A DNA stretch of 64,000 nucleotides from Amborella trichopoda (Eukaryota; Streptophyta; Magnoliopsida; Amborellales; Amborellaceae). The DNA lies in NCBI RefSeq assembly GCF_000471905.2, contig NW_006499776.1:813166-877165 (forward strand). The letters are read 5' to 3'. Shown here one piece after another: positions 24,262 through 34,459 of the stretch; the stretch's first letter is position 1; each line of letters begins with the position of its first letter. The position numbers and the translations under genes are program-made. The notes under the pieces were generated by a model. That model saw only the letters and a list, made by a program, of their open reading frames with translations. It did not search any database and had not been told where the DNA came from.

Positions 24262-24375
24262 CTTTTCCTCAGATGGAAGAGCAATGCTGGGGGTCAGTTG
24301 TTCTCTTTTCCTCAGATGCAAGAGTAATGCTTAAGGTCAACCGTCTTCTTTTCCTCAGATGCAAGAGAAATGCTA
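24262..24375. repeat. three copies of a 43-bp unit after the integrase
   Basis: TTTTCCTCAGATGCAAGAG recurs at 24263, 24306 and 24349, exactly 43 bp apart. It separates the pol end from the argonaute fragment. Element B has a weaker version near 40770-40880. Confidence 0.85.
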
Positions 24376-24541
24376 AATTGGTAACCTCCCTAATAATGGG
24401 CTTTGATTATAACTGTTAAGCTCTTCTAATGCATTAAAAGAATTTAAATTTGTTCAAACTGTATTGCTTCTTTTTCCTTTCCTTCTCTTTTATACTTTAC
24501 TTTATTTTTCTTGATCTCACATTGGATCCTTAAAGAAGGTA

Positions 24542-25825
24542 TTAGAGATAATACTTTTTCAGATATCGCCCATTGATTGGGGGCATCGCCTCCTCTCTAT
24601 CAGGATGTGCCAGTATATAAGCCCCATCTGGCGAGACTGTTTTAACTATAAAGGGGCCTTCCCACTTAGGTTCAAACTTCCCTTTACACCGGCCATGCAT
24701 GACGATTGGCCTTTTAAGAGCTAGAACAAAGTCCCCACGAGTGAATGAGTGAACCTTGACTAACTTGTCAAAGGCTCTCTTCAGTCTCCCCTGGTTGAGT
24801 TCGAGTTTCTACTGAGCTTCTAGCTTCTTTTCATCAAGTGGCTCCAACTATTGATAGCAAAGCTTAACTCTCTCATCTTTAGTCAGCCCTTGATGTATAG
24901 CGACCCGTAACGAAGGTAGTTGAATCTCGAGGGGTAAGACTACTTCACCTCCATAAACTAAGGAATAAGGATTAGAATTAGTAGAGTTTTGTGTGGTAGT
25001 ACGATAGGCCCACAGTGCTTCAGGAAGCTTCTCATGCCAATTCTTCTTTGTCTTTGATACTAAATTCCTTAAAACACTGCACAAGGTTTTATTAAAAGCC
25101 TCAGCTAAGCCATTCACTCGAGGGTGGTACATAGTTGAGTACTTCCACTCCAAACCGAACTAGTTAACCAGGTGATCATTATGATGACTTCGGAATTGAG
25201 AGCCGTTGTCTGATATAATTCTATCAGGACCACAAACCGGTATATGATGTGACGTCGCATAAAATTGGCCACCGTAGCCCTAGGAACTTGCTTAAGTGGG
25301 ACTGCTTCAGCCCATTTGGAGAAATAATTTGTCGCTGCCAAAATAAAGACATGAACCATTGCAGAAGGAGGGTTGATAAGGCCCTACAATGTCGATACCG
25401 ATTGTGAAAAGGGCCATGATGCCACTGTAGGATGTAAGGGCTCCGGAGGCTGATGATTGAGGCTCGAGTGCATTTGGTACACCTGACACTTCTTGGTATA
25501 GTCTAAGGAGTTGGCAATCATTGAAGGCCAATAGTACCCCAGTCTACATATCCATTAGTAGAGCTTAGGGCCAGACAGATGCAGTCCACAGATGCTTGAG
25601 TGTACTTCCTCCAGCACCTTATTTGCCTCTTGTGTATCTACACATCTGAGAAGAATTTCATCAAAAGATCGGCGGAAGAGAGTATCCCCTTTAAGGAAGG
25701 CGTACTTGGTAGAAATTCGACGCACACGATTGCGTTCGACACGATCTTCAGGCAGTCTTCCATACTTTATGAAATTGATGATTGGCTCTCTCCAATCTTC
25801 CATCTGCTCAACTTCTGCACACATG
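24542..25825 (-). pseudogene. integrase of element A (disrupted)
   Basis: The zinc-binding part (LLRCVDTQEANKVLEEVH, near 25620-25650) is followed by GYYWPSM and a KKCQVYQ stretch, where the second cysteine of the usual CxxC is replaced by Y. The catalytic core shows NYFSKWAEAV, then ISDNGSQF with the second Asp, and NGLAEAFNKTL with the Glu. Core and tail fall in different frames, with a frameshift near 25215. TAG stops occur at 25160-25162 and 24809-24811 where B has CAG. The C-terminal part (FVLALKRPIVMHGR…, GPFIVK) runs to the TAA at 24542-24544. The protein would insert the element cDNA into the genome; this copy cannot make it. Confidence 0.9.
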
Positions 25826-25968
25826 GCATTGAAGAATTATGGTTCTGGATTTTCGTCCCTGGTACTTTGGTTCCTTGCCATTTCCTGTTCAGCTTTAATA
25901 ACCTCTTTGGCTGATAGGAGTGTTCTGAACGGGGGTAAGGCGGGCACTCAGGAAAGAGGATTCTTTCA

Positions 25969-26790
25969 TCATATTGCATCTACCTCGGTTGTTAGGTCAA
26001 TGTGTTTCAACTCTCCCACCCAGACAGGTGTAGGCCTTGGGGAGGACAATTGAATTGTAGCTCCAAGCTTTGCAAGGGCATCAGCCTGCAAGTTTAATCT
26101 CCTGGGGATGTGAGTGAAGGATACAACATCAAACTGAGTCATATATGATTTTGCAGTATAGTAATAAGGCTTGAGAGTGTCCTTTCTCATGTCGTAGATC
26201 CCCTTAACCTGTCGAATGACCAACTCGGAGGCACCATAGATTTTGAGCTGCTCCAAGTCTAGATCAAAGGCAATCTCTAACCCAATTATAAGGGCCTGAT
26301 ATTCTGCCTTGTTATGAGAACTAGTTTCAGTGACACGCCCCCACACCCCCACGATTAGATTGGAAGCCACATTGAAGTACATATCCCATGCGTGAGCAAG
26401 TTTTATAAAGACTACTTCTTCATAAGGAAAGTTACTTGATAAAGGAGATTTTGTCGGTATAGGATGTGCTGTGAGAAGTCAACTAAGCCTTGGCCCTTGA
26501 CAACCTTTTGTGGTGCGTATGTGATGTCGGATTCCATCAGCAATAATGCCCACTTAGCAAGATGTCCTGACAAGCATGGGAGTTTCACGAGAAACTTTAC
26601 AAGATCTGCCTTTGATATGAGTTTCACTCCATGACCGAGTAAATAGTGACGGAGCTTTTGTACTGCGAAGATTAAGGCCAAGCACATCTTCTCTGTAGGG
26701 GATAATTCCTCTCAACCCCTTGCATTCTGCGGCTGAGATAGTATAGTGCGGTCTCTTTCCGCTCGTCATTGTTTTATGCTAATAATGCTC
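25969..26790 (-). pseudogene. tandem RNase H domains of element A (disrupted)
   Basis: Two domains lie in order. The first is the gypsy RNase H attached to RT (EDVLGLNL… in one frame; MCLALIFAVQKLRHYLLGHG and VKLISKAD in the next). The second is an additional RNase H with SSHNKAEYQALIIGLEIAF, GASELVIRQVKGIYD and LQADALAKLGATI. Such a second, archaeal-type RNase H is known from Tat-lineage Ty3/gypsy elements. In the second domain the usual Asp of GDSELV is Ala here (GASELV), while B keeps GDSELV. The domains are split by a frameshift near 26690 and a gap near 26390-26410. Confidence 0.88.
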
Positions 26791-26922
26791 CGAGTGACTC
26801 ATCGAGAGAAGTCAGCCTTCCCAACATTGGTGTAGAGAGTATTGGAGGATTGAGAAAATACTGTTTGATGTTGTCGAGCGTTGCCTGACATGCTTCATCT
26901 CATATGAACGGGGTATCCTTCT

Positions 26923-27555
26923 TTAACAGTTGTGTAAAGGGTCTACAACGACCTGAGAGGTTCGAGATGAACCCACAGATATAAGCCATCTGCCCTTGCA
27001 GAGATCGCAGCTCTCACAACATAGTTGGTGTGGCATTTCCAAGATAGCCTTGATCTTAAAGGGCTCAACTTCCAGCGCTCGGTGTCTGATAATGAACCCC
27101 AAGAATTTTCCTGAGCGCACACCAAAAGCACATTTTAGCAAGTTCATCTTGAGTTGATGAAGGTGTAACTGTTTGAACACCTTTTCGAGATCTCTCATGT
27201 GAGCATCTTTCTCTTTGGACTTCACCACCAAGTCATCCACATAACATTCGACCTCTTTATGCATCATATCCTTGAAGATACTCATCATTGCTTTCTGATA
27301 CGTGGCACCAGCATTCTTCAATCCAAACGCATCCCCTTTTGGAGTTAAGAACGCAATGGCCTCTTCATCCTCTGGGGCCATCAGTATCTGATTGTATCCA
27401 AAGTATCCATCAATGAAGGAGAGGATTTGACAATGAGCTATGGAGTCGATGAGCATTTTCGTAAACGGCAACGGGAAATCATCTTTTGAGCAAGCGGTAT
27501 TAAAGTGAAAGGTCGTCTCATTAACCTCGAGTGAGGACACACATACTCCTGACAT
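26923..27555 (-). pseudogene. reverse transcriptase of element A, N-terminus deleted
   Basis: The open stretch of about 200 codons shows NTACSKDDFPLPF, SFIDGYFGYNQI, FLTPKG, FGLKNAGATYQKAM and CYVDDLVVKS, followed by the thumb-side KCAFGVRSGKFLGFIIRHR. The Asp residues of the palm are present. Compared with B, about 100 residues before NTAC (the MPGLDPQV to RVCIEFHDLN part) are missing, and a few residues between FLTPKG and FGLKNA are lost. Downstream the frame breaks near 26990. It therefore represents a damaged RT that would have copied the element RNA into DNA. Confidence 0.93.
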
Positions 27556-27713
27556 TTCCTCTGCTAGTCAGGCTTTGCTATGAAACGTGGCTCTTGTATC
27601 CTCATCTTATTTGCTAATGAAAGGATCAACTTCGAGGAGAGCTAAAGTTTCCAATCGAAGGAATTCACTTTGAGGTGCCTAGGACAGATGCAACTCAGTT
27701 ATTGCATAAACGG

Positions 27714-28600
27714 TCAATACCTGATGAGGACCTTCTTGATGCTCCCTTGTGTCCACCATGGGTTCAGGGAATTGGAGGATCGATAAATTTTTTTAGAATT
27801 TGGGAGAGGGAGAAATGGAGGACTAGAAGAGTTTAAGATGTCTGCCTTCTGAGGTGGAGGTTGTAGCATTTTCCCCGACCTCATGCTCATTTTCCTCATG
27901 CTGGGTGATGCCTCTGAGATTTTCACCATGTGATAGACTTCCTGAGAATAAAAACTTTGTCCTCTAGATTGTCTCAATCTCTGCTCAAAGTCAGGCTCAA
28001 GGGACCATTGGGGTTTCTTTGGCTTTGTCTTCTTGCGCTTCCCAGAAGAAGAAGACGACTCTGATTGGGCTCGAGCTTCCAAGGTGTCAACAACTGTAAA
28101 GAATACAGCCGCATGGGCTAGTATCTTTCTTAGCTGCCTTCGATGCATCCTACTTATATTGGTTTCTTCGATTTCTCTATCAAGAGCCTCGAAGTCTGGA
28201 CATTTCAAGGTTGTACATACAGAATACATAAAACAAGAAGGGGAAGAAGAAAAAGAAGAAGGGTGAGTAGGTGAGGGACTTGTAAGGTCATCCTCTCATT
28301 GGACCAATCTTGGCAGCTTTTTACGTCGTCGACAGGGTTTGACATGTGCAGAGAGCCTTTTTGGTCTTTCCCCTGCTTAGATCATTGGGGGGTGCTTTTA
28401 ATGTTGCCACCCTCATTAGACGTGCCCCAAGCAGAACATGGCTCAGGGACATCATCTTGGTGAGGTGAAGGAGGAAGAATGATTGCACCTGGGATGAAAT
28501 CCTGTAAGGTCAGCAAGGGAGGAAGCGGCGTAAGAAACTCTTGCTGAGCGGCTTGCTCCTTCTTCAAGCAACTCTTGGGTTTCATCTTCTCCTAGTTTTC
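27714..28600 (-). pseudogene. gag-RT spacer region of element A
   Basis: Two conserved patches are seen. The first is QEFLTPLPPLLTLQDFIPG near 28490-28540, also found in B (PLPPLPTLQDFIPG) and C (PLPPLPTLQEFIPG). The second is the open stretch 28229-27714 with LKCPDFEALDREIEETNIS and KKPQWSLEPDFEQRLRQSRG, matched by PQWPLEPDFE in B. No aspartic protease motif (DTG or DSG with hydrophobic flanks) is visible. I do not recognise its function; it is rich in Pro, Ser and charged residues. It ends where the RT N-terminus should begin, at the deletion noted for the RT. Confidence 0.7.
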
Positions 28601-28675
28601 ATCGAAAGTTCTTGGTTCATCTCGCTAGGTTTTTGAATAGCCTTAGTTTGACGAACTGCGTCTCGCTTCAATGAT

Positions 28676-29300
28676 TTGAGTCTGCTTCGTGCATGGTGGA
28701 CTCTTCATGGTTGGGAAGTTGAGGGTTCAGCAGGATCTAAATCATCATTACCCGTGTCTTGTGTCAGGAGGCCCTCTTGCACTAATGAAATAGTGACTTG
28801 TGGATCCCCTTCCAAAACGTTACAGGGTTTTGGGCATCCCTGTATTTTCTTCGCAACTATGTCATGGAAACTGGAGCACTCGCTCAAGTCGTGGCCCCAT
28901 ACCTGATGGTATGGGCACCAATGGTTCTCAGTTCCCTGAGTGAGGCACTTGGGTTGCCTCACTGACCTTCCATGATGAGGCCTTCTTGAAGCATCATGGC
29001 GAACAAGGTGCGAAGGAGATCAGGCTCTTCCTCATGGACTGTCACTATGTGAGAAGCTTCTGTTGACCCGAATGCCTTCTTTTGCTCTACTAGTTTTATC
29101 TTATCCTTCTGAATCAGACCCTCAATTATGTCCTTGAGCAGGTAACTTCCTCCGTGGAGTGGTTAATCCTTTGATGGTAGGCATAATAATTTGCATGAGT
29201 GTCTAGTCCAGCTTGATCAGGGAATTGGACTCAGGAAACTCGATCATGTTCTATTCCAGCAACATGCAGAGTAACATGGGAACCCATTCTTTTTCAAAAG
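28676..29300 (-). pseudogene. gag C-terminal knuckle region of element A
   Basis: Two zinc-knuckle-like motifs of the form C-x2-H-x4-H-x4-C are expected, as in B. The first is damaged: near 29190 the frame reads NYYAYHQRINHSTEE, with Cys replaced by Tyr and a frameshift after it. The second, WCPYHQVWGHDLSEC at about 28870-28925, is intact and is followed by SSFHDIVAKKIQGC. Such motifs bind nucleic acid in the gag nucleocapsid. Between them and the upstream gag block the frame is broken. Confidence 0.8.
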
Positions 29301-29368
29301 GGTAAACCTTATTTCTGTGTCTGGCCTAATAATAATCTTGATTAAGGTTCGCAGGTGGGGGTACCCGG

Positions 29369-29785
29369 TTATATGATTGTTGCTGCTTGCCACCTTGAGG
29401 CGTTATCTTTATTGTTACCCTGGTTATTTCTTGAGCTTGAAGATGATTGACATGACCCACCATGGTGGCGTGACAAGCTCTCTATGTGGACATACTTAGA
29501 AATGAACTCTGACATGGAGGTTGGATTTGAGGCCTCAACATGTAGAGCGATCTCAGGTCGCATGTTTAAGACGCAGGTCTAGACTGATTCCTTCTCAGAC
29601 ATGGGATTGGGGTGGCGAGCAGCTAAATTTCTCCACCTTGCTATGAATTGGTCTATAGGTTCATCAGGCTCTTGGGTCAAGGTGAGAAGCTCGATGGATT
29701 GGACTTCTCTCTCGACCTCATAGAAGCGCTGGTGGAACATCTTATCCATTTCTTCCCAAGTATGGACTGAATTTGGGAGAAGCAA
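29369..29785 (-). pseudogene. gag remnant of element A
   Basis: The sequence PNSVHTWEEMDKMFHQRFYE, then EREVQSIELLTLTQEPDEP and DQFIARWRNLAARHPNPM, fits the retrotransposon gag family (PF03732). A TAG at 29579-29581 follows EKESV; B has Gln there. The frame then continues with TCVLNMRPEIALHVEASNP. The N-terminal half of gag is missing because the sequence switches to the B LTR at 29790. Gag forms the virus-like particle of the element. Confidence 0.88.
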
Positions 29786-31065
29786 AGCATGTTGGAAGAT
29801 AATTTACAGCACCATGAGTCCTCGATGTAGAAGAAAAGGGAGAAGTCGGTCAATAAAGCATGACAAACAGTGAAAGTTTGACGGTCTGAGAATGGCCCCA
29901 GAACTGGTCAAGATCTTCATAAGGGCTCCAAAAAGCTTCTTGTCAAGTTTCATCACATTTCAACATGTCTAAGGAAGTGATGACTGAGGAGTAGTTTCGG
30001 CAGAATCAACCTCTAGCACCCTGAAATGGACCTCATAACTAGACCTATATTTTTAGTGCATCAAACAGCTATGAGACTACTGCCATTGGATCTGAAACAT
30101 ATGGGTCACGTTTCAGCTTAATCGGGCACTCCAGGACAATGTTATGAGTAAATGACTAAAACAAGAGGAGCCACACACTATTCTCGTGCGACCACACTGC
30201 AAGTAATGACCATTAAAGGGACAGTCATGAATAGTGATTTTTAGGGGCCATATCTCATTCGTCCCTAGTCGGATCGTACTCAAATTTTGTGAGCGTGTTT
30301 GTCTCATTGAGACGAGCGTTTCAATATGTGGTACTCCCAACGATGACGCTCGAACTAGAAGAAAAGCTAAAGAGAAGTTGCTGATCCTTGAAGAAAGTTG
30401 CAGAAAAATCAGCAATGTCACGTCTCACTCAAGCGGCCAAATCACAGTGCTCGCGAGTCCGATCGACGTGAAACTAATTCCATTGCATGCGTAAGGCCTG
30501 AGGCTATCTCTAGTCCAAAGCCCGTACATGATGAATAGTCATATTTCACACACAAAGCCACTGAAGTGACTGTAAATTTCGGCACCAGAAATTCAAATTC
30601 AGGCAAAAATTCCAAAGTTGCAAAATTCTTATCCGGGCACGAAATCGATCTACTTTTTTTTCCACGTGAGCGTGACAACATACTCAGTGTTATTTAGTGA
30701 AGAAATCACGGAAAAATACCAAGGAACGAGCACACTATCGATGAGAACATTGCAAGATCCATCCAAATTTCAACTCGCATGATCGTGTGGCTCGAAGTTG
30801 ATATCAAATCGATCGCCATGCCGAGCCCTACAAGAAAACAATCATTTTTCAATCAAACGGGCACCGGAGAAACCCTAGATCATTCATGGAAGATCACGCA
30901 TGTTCTAGGGTAATAGCAGAGACTGTTATATAATTCTAAGAATTGTTAGGAAAGGGGCAAATCTGTCAGTTTACACCCTATTTTCTTATTTTATTTAATT
31001 CGATTAAATCTTAATTTTCAATAATTAGGTTTAATTTTGATCAATCCACTTATGTTTAGGCAAAA

Positions 31066-31077
31066 CTCTATATATAT
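31066..31077 (+). promoter_or_regulatory. LTR TATA box, element B 5' LTR
   Basis: CTCTATATATAT lies in the conserved LTR core. Confidence 0.65.
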
Positions 31078-31114
31078 CATGTACCACCATTGTACAAGGA
31101 CCCTTCACTTGCTT

Positions 31115-31120
31115 AATAAA
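31115..31120 (+). other. LTR poly(A) signal AATAAA, element B 5' LTR
   Basis: AATAAA lies about 45 bp after the TATA box, at the same position as in the other LTRs of the family. Confidence 0.55.
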
Positions 31121-31659
31121 TTTTTTTATCTTGGCTATTGTTGGGTCATGCCTTGAGAGAGAGAGGAAGGAGAGAGAAACTTTTGGGTCGGTACCCCTAG
31201 GCCCAACGTAAACCTCTTTCTCTCTCTTATCTCTCTTCTTTTTCTTCTCTTCCTCTCTCTTTCTCTCTCCCCTTTCACAGACGGCAGAGCCCCATCGCCG
31301 TTTGTGTTTCACTTTTCTCATTCTCTTTTTCTTTTTTTCCTCTTATGCTCTTGCTTGACCACGATCTCTGTCTTCTCTCCTCCCAGTGGTCTCTCACGAC
31401 CATCAACCTTCCCTTTTCCTTTTCATTTTACCCTTGGATGACCAGTTCCTCCATGTGGACCCTCGGGTCCACCTCCTCCTTCTTTTCCTAATGATCCCTC
31501 ATGTTCATCCCTTTTAATTTCTTTTTCCGTACTCCCTCACAGCACCCTTCTTAGTACACCCTAGTGATGACTCCCTCTCTCTCATGCCCATGGTCCCATG
31601 AGACCACCACGCCCCAAATCCTTCTTCCCCTAACATTGCACAAATATAATCCCATCGTC

Positions 31660-31830
31660 GCGCCGCGCGTGAACATAACCTATCGCTGCGCGAATCTCTA
31701 CTTATCGTCGTCTCGCGCGAACCTCTTACCTGTCATTGTCTCGTGCGAACCTCCTACCTATCGTCGTCTCAGGCAAACCTCTTAACTAATTCCATCTCGC
31801 ACACCTGTCTTACCTATTGCCGTGAGTGAA
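31660..31830 (+). repeat. about 28-bp diverged tandem repeat in the B 5' LTR
   Basis: Five to six units carry the core ATCGTCGTCTCGCGCGAACC followed by TCTTACCT (31705, 31733, 31761 and neighbours). Confidence 0.65.
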
Positions 31831-32042
31831 ACAAACCCCAACGTCGTGCGCAACTCATCTCCCCCATCACCGTGTGAGACCGAGGTCCATTGCCATGTAC
31901 GACCAATCTCTTCTCATTGCCATGCGCGACCACTAGCAGCCACAGCTCTGCTGCCCTCCTATGCTCTTCTTCCCTCATTACTTCTCATGTTCTCTGTCCC
32001 TCTAAAAAACAACTAGCTCCGATGTGGTTGTCAGCCCCTCTC

Positions 32043-32415
32043 TGTTGGAGTATTAGGGAAGAGATGGAACCCTCTCCTAGGATTACTGGCAGCGGCGTGA
32101 GACTGAAGATCGCAGAGTGAAGGGTTTCCCAGAACAATGAGAACTCTATGTGTGTTGCATATCCATGGCCATGAAAGGCCTAATTATAGAGGATGGAGAA
32201 GGTCGTTCTCCAATGTTCGGCTTTCTCCATAAAACTCTGAGAAATGTGGCCCTGTAGTCTTGGGATGTGGGTGGTTATTTTCTACCTATTATATAACGAC
32301 ACTTTCTCTCTCTAATAAGGGCCCTTATTTAGTTAGGAACATAATATTTATGACAAAGATTAAAGAGAGAAAAAATAGCAAGTATGAGGGCCCTCATGGC
32401 CACCCATACGTATCA
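32043..32415 (-). repeat. copia 3' LTR, about 373 bp
   Basis: On the minus strand it begins TGATACGTATGG directly after the purine tract ACCAAGTGGGAGA (32414-32432) and ends ATACTCCAACA at 32043. The first 120 bp on the plus strand match 59848-59967 at about 80%. Confidence 0.8.
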
Positions 32416-32591
32416 ATATCTCCCACTTGGTCATGAGGGCAAGATATATTGATATAATACTACTCAATGAGCATATCCTTGTTCTGAGGCATTTTACGCT
32501 AGTGTGGTTATACATCTCATAACAAAAAATATCTAAATTCAAGTCATGGATTTTTCACGCTAATGTGGCTTTTCCTCTCATGACCAAGACA

Positions 32592-33205
32592 TCAAAGAAA
32601 AATATCCCATTTGGGTGTTCCTGACTTAAATAAGGTTGATTTTCTATCATCTGGGTCTCCTACAAAGTCTGCATCAGAGTACCCACTAACCTCTAAGTTG
32701 TCAACTTGGAAGAACAACTTGTAATTTTTTGTTTTCTGAATATGTCTAAGGATCCTTTTTATGGCTTGCCAATAAGCCATCCCAAGATTACTCTGAAATC
32801 GACTTACAAGACCATAAGCATGACTCAAATTAGGTCTTATACACTCCATGGCATAATTTATGCACCCTATTGCTTGAGCATATGGAATTCGTTCCATTTC
32901 ATCTTTGTCATTATCATTTAGTGGACACATTTTCTTTGACAATTTCAACCCTTTACAAATGGGTGTATCTATGGGCTTGCAATTTTCCATCTTAAATCTC
33001 CTTAAAATACTTTCTAAATAATTTTCTTGAGATAAACATAGAAGTCTCGAACTTCTATCTCTTGTTATTTTAATGCCTAATACATATGAGGCTTCTTCCA
33101 TATCTTTCATCTCAAAATACAAACTTAGCTATGATTTGGTAAGGTTAATCATGTTAATAATTGGCTATCAAAATATCATCTACATACAATGATCATATAA
33201 CAAAA
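32592..33205 (-). pseudogene. copia RT-RNase H fragment
   Basis: The catalytic patch SLYVDDILIANY lies near 33165-33200 and is followed by a stop and frame change. The 176-codon open stretch then shows YVLGIKITRDRSSRLLCLSQ, IPYAQAIGCINYAMECIRPN and GYSDADFVGDPDDRKST, typical of copia polyproteins (RVT_2 and the start of RNase H). After DRKST the frame runs into unrelated sequence because most of RNase H is deleted. It is a dead relic. Confidence 0.92.
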
Positions 33206-33262
33206 TTGCTCTCACTATTCCAGACATATACACAATGGTTTAACCTATTTCCACATTTTATA

Positions 33263-33978
33263 TATGGCTTGCAGGTTCTGTAACCCATTAATCCAGATCG
33301 GGGATTTTCTGATCCCTGCATTGGAGAATGTCCCTAGGGAACAAGTTCATTCGACTTCGTTCCCAACCATCCTCTTCAGCAAAGACCCCTTGTCTAGCTC
33401 CCAGGTCTTAACTTGGACCGGTGTGACGCGAGACTTAAAGGTCCCTCACTCCCGATTTCCTCGTTCTGGTGGAAACTCCACCAAGGCAACACTGATGTTG
33501 CCCCACAAAGCATGCACCCAGCCACTGACAAGTCACTTGCCAGTCGTATTCCTAAGGTACGCTGGAAGGCTGTCCAGTCCTTGTTTGGAAAAGGAAAACA
33601 AGCTACCATTGCTTCTGTGGGTTGCCTACACCTGTTCTCTTACAAACACCTGCTCATAGTTCTTGGCCTCCTAAGGCCACACTTGCACGAGCTCGGGCTG
33701 ACCCCCAGGTTTCCCATAATCATTCTTCAATGGGTGCACACGTGTCACCACTACAAACGTCCGCTCGCCATAGACTCAGGCCTTCACAGGACTCAATTCT
33801 GATCCAGCCCACTCCTTCTTCATCGAGCAAACACCTTCATCCTTGACAATCGAAGGTTTTCCCCAAGAGTACCATCCTGAACCAGCCCTATCACTTTGGT
33901 GGTGTCTTTGGAGCTGACAAGAGAGCTCAGGGCATTGACCTGATGGAAGATAGAGTCCTTCATCCTCCCCGGCCCAAG
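33263..33978 (+). other. 5' leader of element B (start missing)
   Basis: This is homologous to the leaders of D (62440-63100) and C (55384-56040, reverse). Shared stretches include AAAGGTCCCTCACTCCCGAT, the repeated CCACCAAGGC region and CAGCCACTGAC. The open frames in it are not conserved. It ends where ORF1 begins. Confidence 0.78.
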
Positions 33979-34302
33979 ATGACTACAGTGCTTGGTTGTC
34001 ACCCATTGAGGAACCTAATGGAGACAGCTCTCTCCTATGCAAGAAGAGTTGATCAGTCGCGACCTAGATCGCAGTTTTGGTGCAAGGTCCATTAAAACCT
34101 CAAAGCTAAACGCGATAGAGCTCTACAAATTTTGACTAGGGAGGTGACCAAGGTAGTCAAAACAACCAATTTTGATGACCCTCTTCACCTGAATCCCTTC
34201 TACCCCCTTCATACGATGAAGACTGAAGAAGAGCTTCATGAGCCCTGTGCCATGATTATTGTAGCAGAAGAAGACCCAACCACTCAGCAACCACGGTGCT
34301 GA
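33979..34302 (+). pseudogene. ORF1 upstream of gag, element B
   Basis: The frame from ATG at 33979 reads MTTVLGCHPLRNLMETALSY, then SQFWCKVH, a stop, RALQILTREV, TTNFDDPLHLNPFYPLHT and ends with TGA at 34300-34302. Element C has the matching frame at 55383-55111 with the same spacing (VLG-H, FW--VH, LQIL, TNF-D-L--NPF-PL-T), about half the residues being identical. Conservation of a reading frame suggests that this once encoded a short protein. Ogre-type Tat elements are known to have an additional ORF before gag. No function is known to me. Gag starts 158 bp downstream in another frame. Confidence 0.6.
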
Positions 34303-34459
34303 GACCGTCAAGAACCGGTCTAAACGTGATTAGCATACAAGAGTCGAGTTCAGTCAGGGCATGCTGGCCCCCTGCTGACTAACCTACCATGTATGACCCG
34401 TGAAGTTTGCAAGCCCTCAGTTGCCACTAACTGACCCCCATCGAGAAACATTCAGCATA

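Larger units (their letters stand above)
15974..29789 (-). mobile_element. Ty3/gypsy (Tat-like) element A, truncated at both ends
   Basis: The element reads leftward: gag remnant (29785-29369), knuckle and spacer region, RT, two RNase H domains, integrase (ending at 24542), a 4.6-kb 3' region, and a 3' LTR starting at 19932. The LTR is cut by the satellite at 15974. At the right end, gag is cut at 29789, directly against the 5' LTR of element B, so the gag start, leader and 5' LTR are missing. Every coding block has stops or frameshifts, so the element cannot work on its own. The Tat assignment rests on the second RNase H, the long LTR, and shared leader and primer-site features of its sister copies B, C and D. 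Confidence 0.88.
29790..32042 (+). repeat. 5' LTR of element B, truncated at 3' end
   Basis: It starts TGTTGGAAGATAATTTACAG, homologous to the LTR starts of A and C. It shares the conserved block with GGTCAATAAAGC (29855), the TATA box at 31066, AATAAA at 31115 and a CT-rich region. It is interrupted at 32043 by copia sequence; the terminal part and primer site are missing. Confidence 0.82.
32043..33262 (-). mobile_element. Ty1/copia relic: 3' LTR plus end of pol
   Basis: On the minus strand the order is RT end, start of RNase H, short leader to a polypurine tract, then LTR. The copy has no 5' half: at 33262 it switches to the gypsy B leader. RNase H is cut short by an internal deletion before 32592. 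This fits a copia insertion into the B LTR followed by a deletion that removed its 5' half together with the end of the B LTR and its primer site. Confidence 0.85.

Noticed and set aside
33264..33802. Overlapping frames of about 130 codons before ORF1 in B
   Set aside because: The homologous leaders of C and D do not keep these frames.
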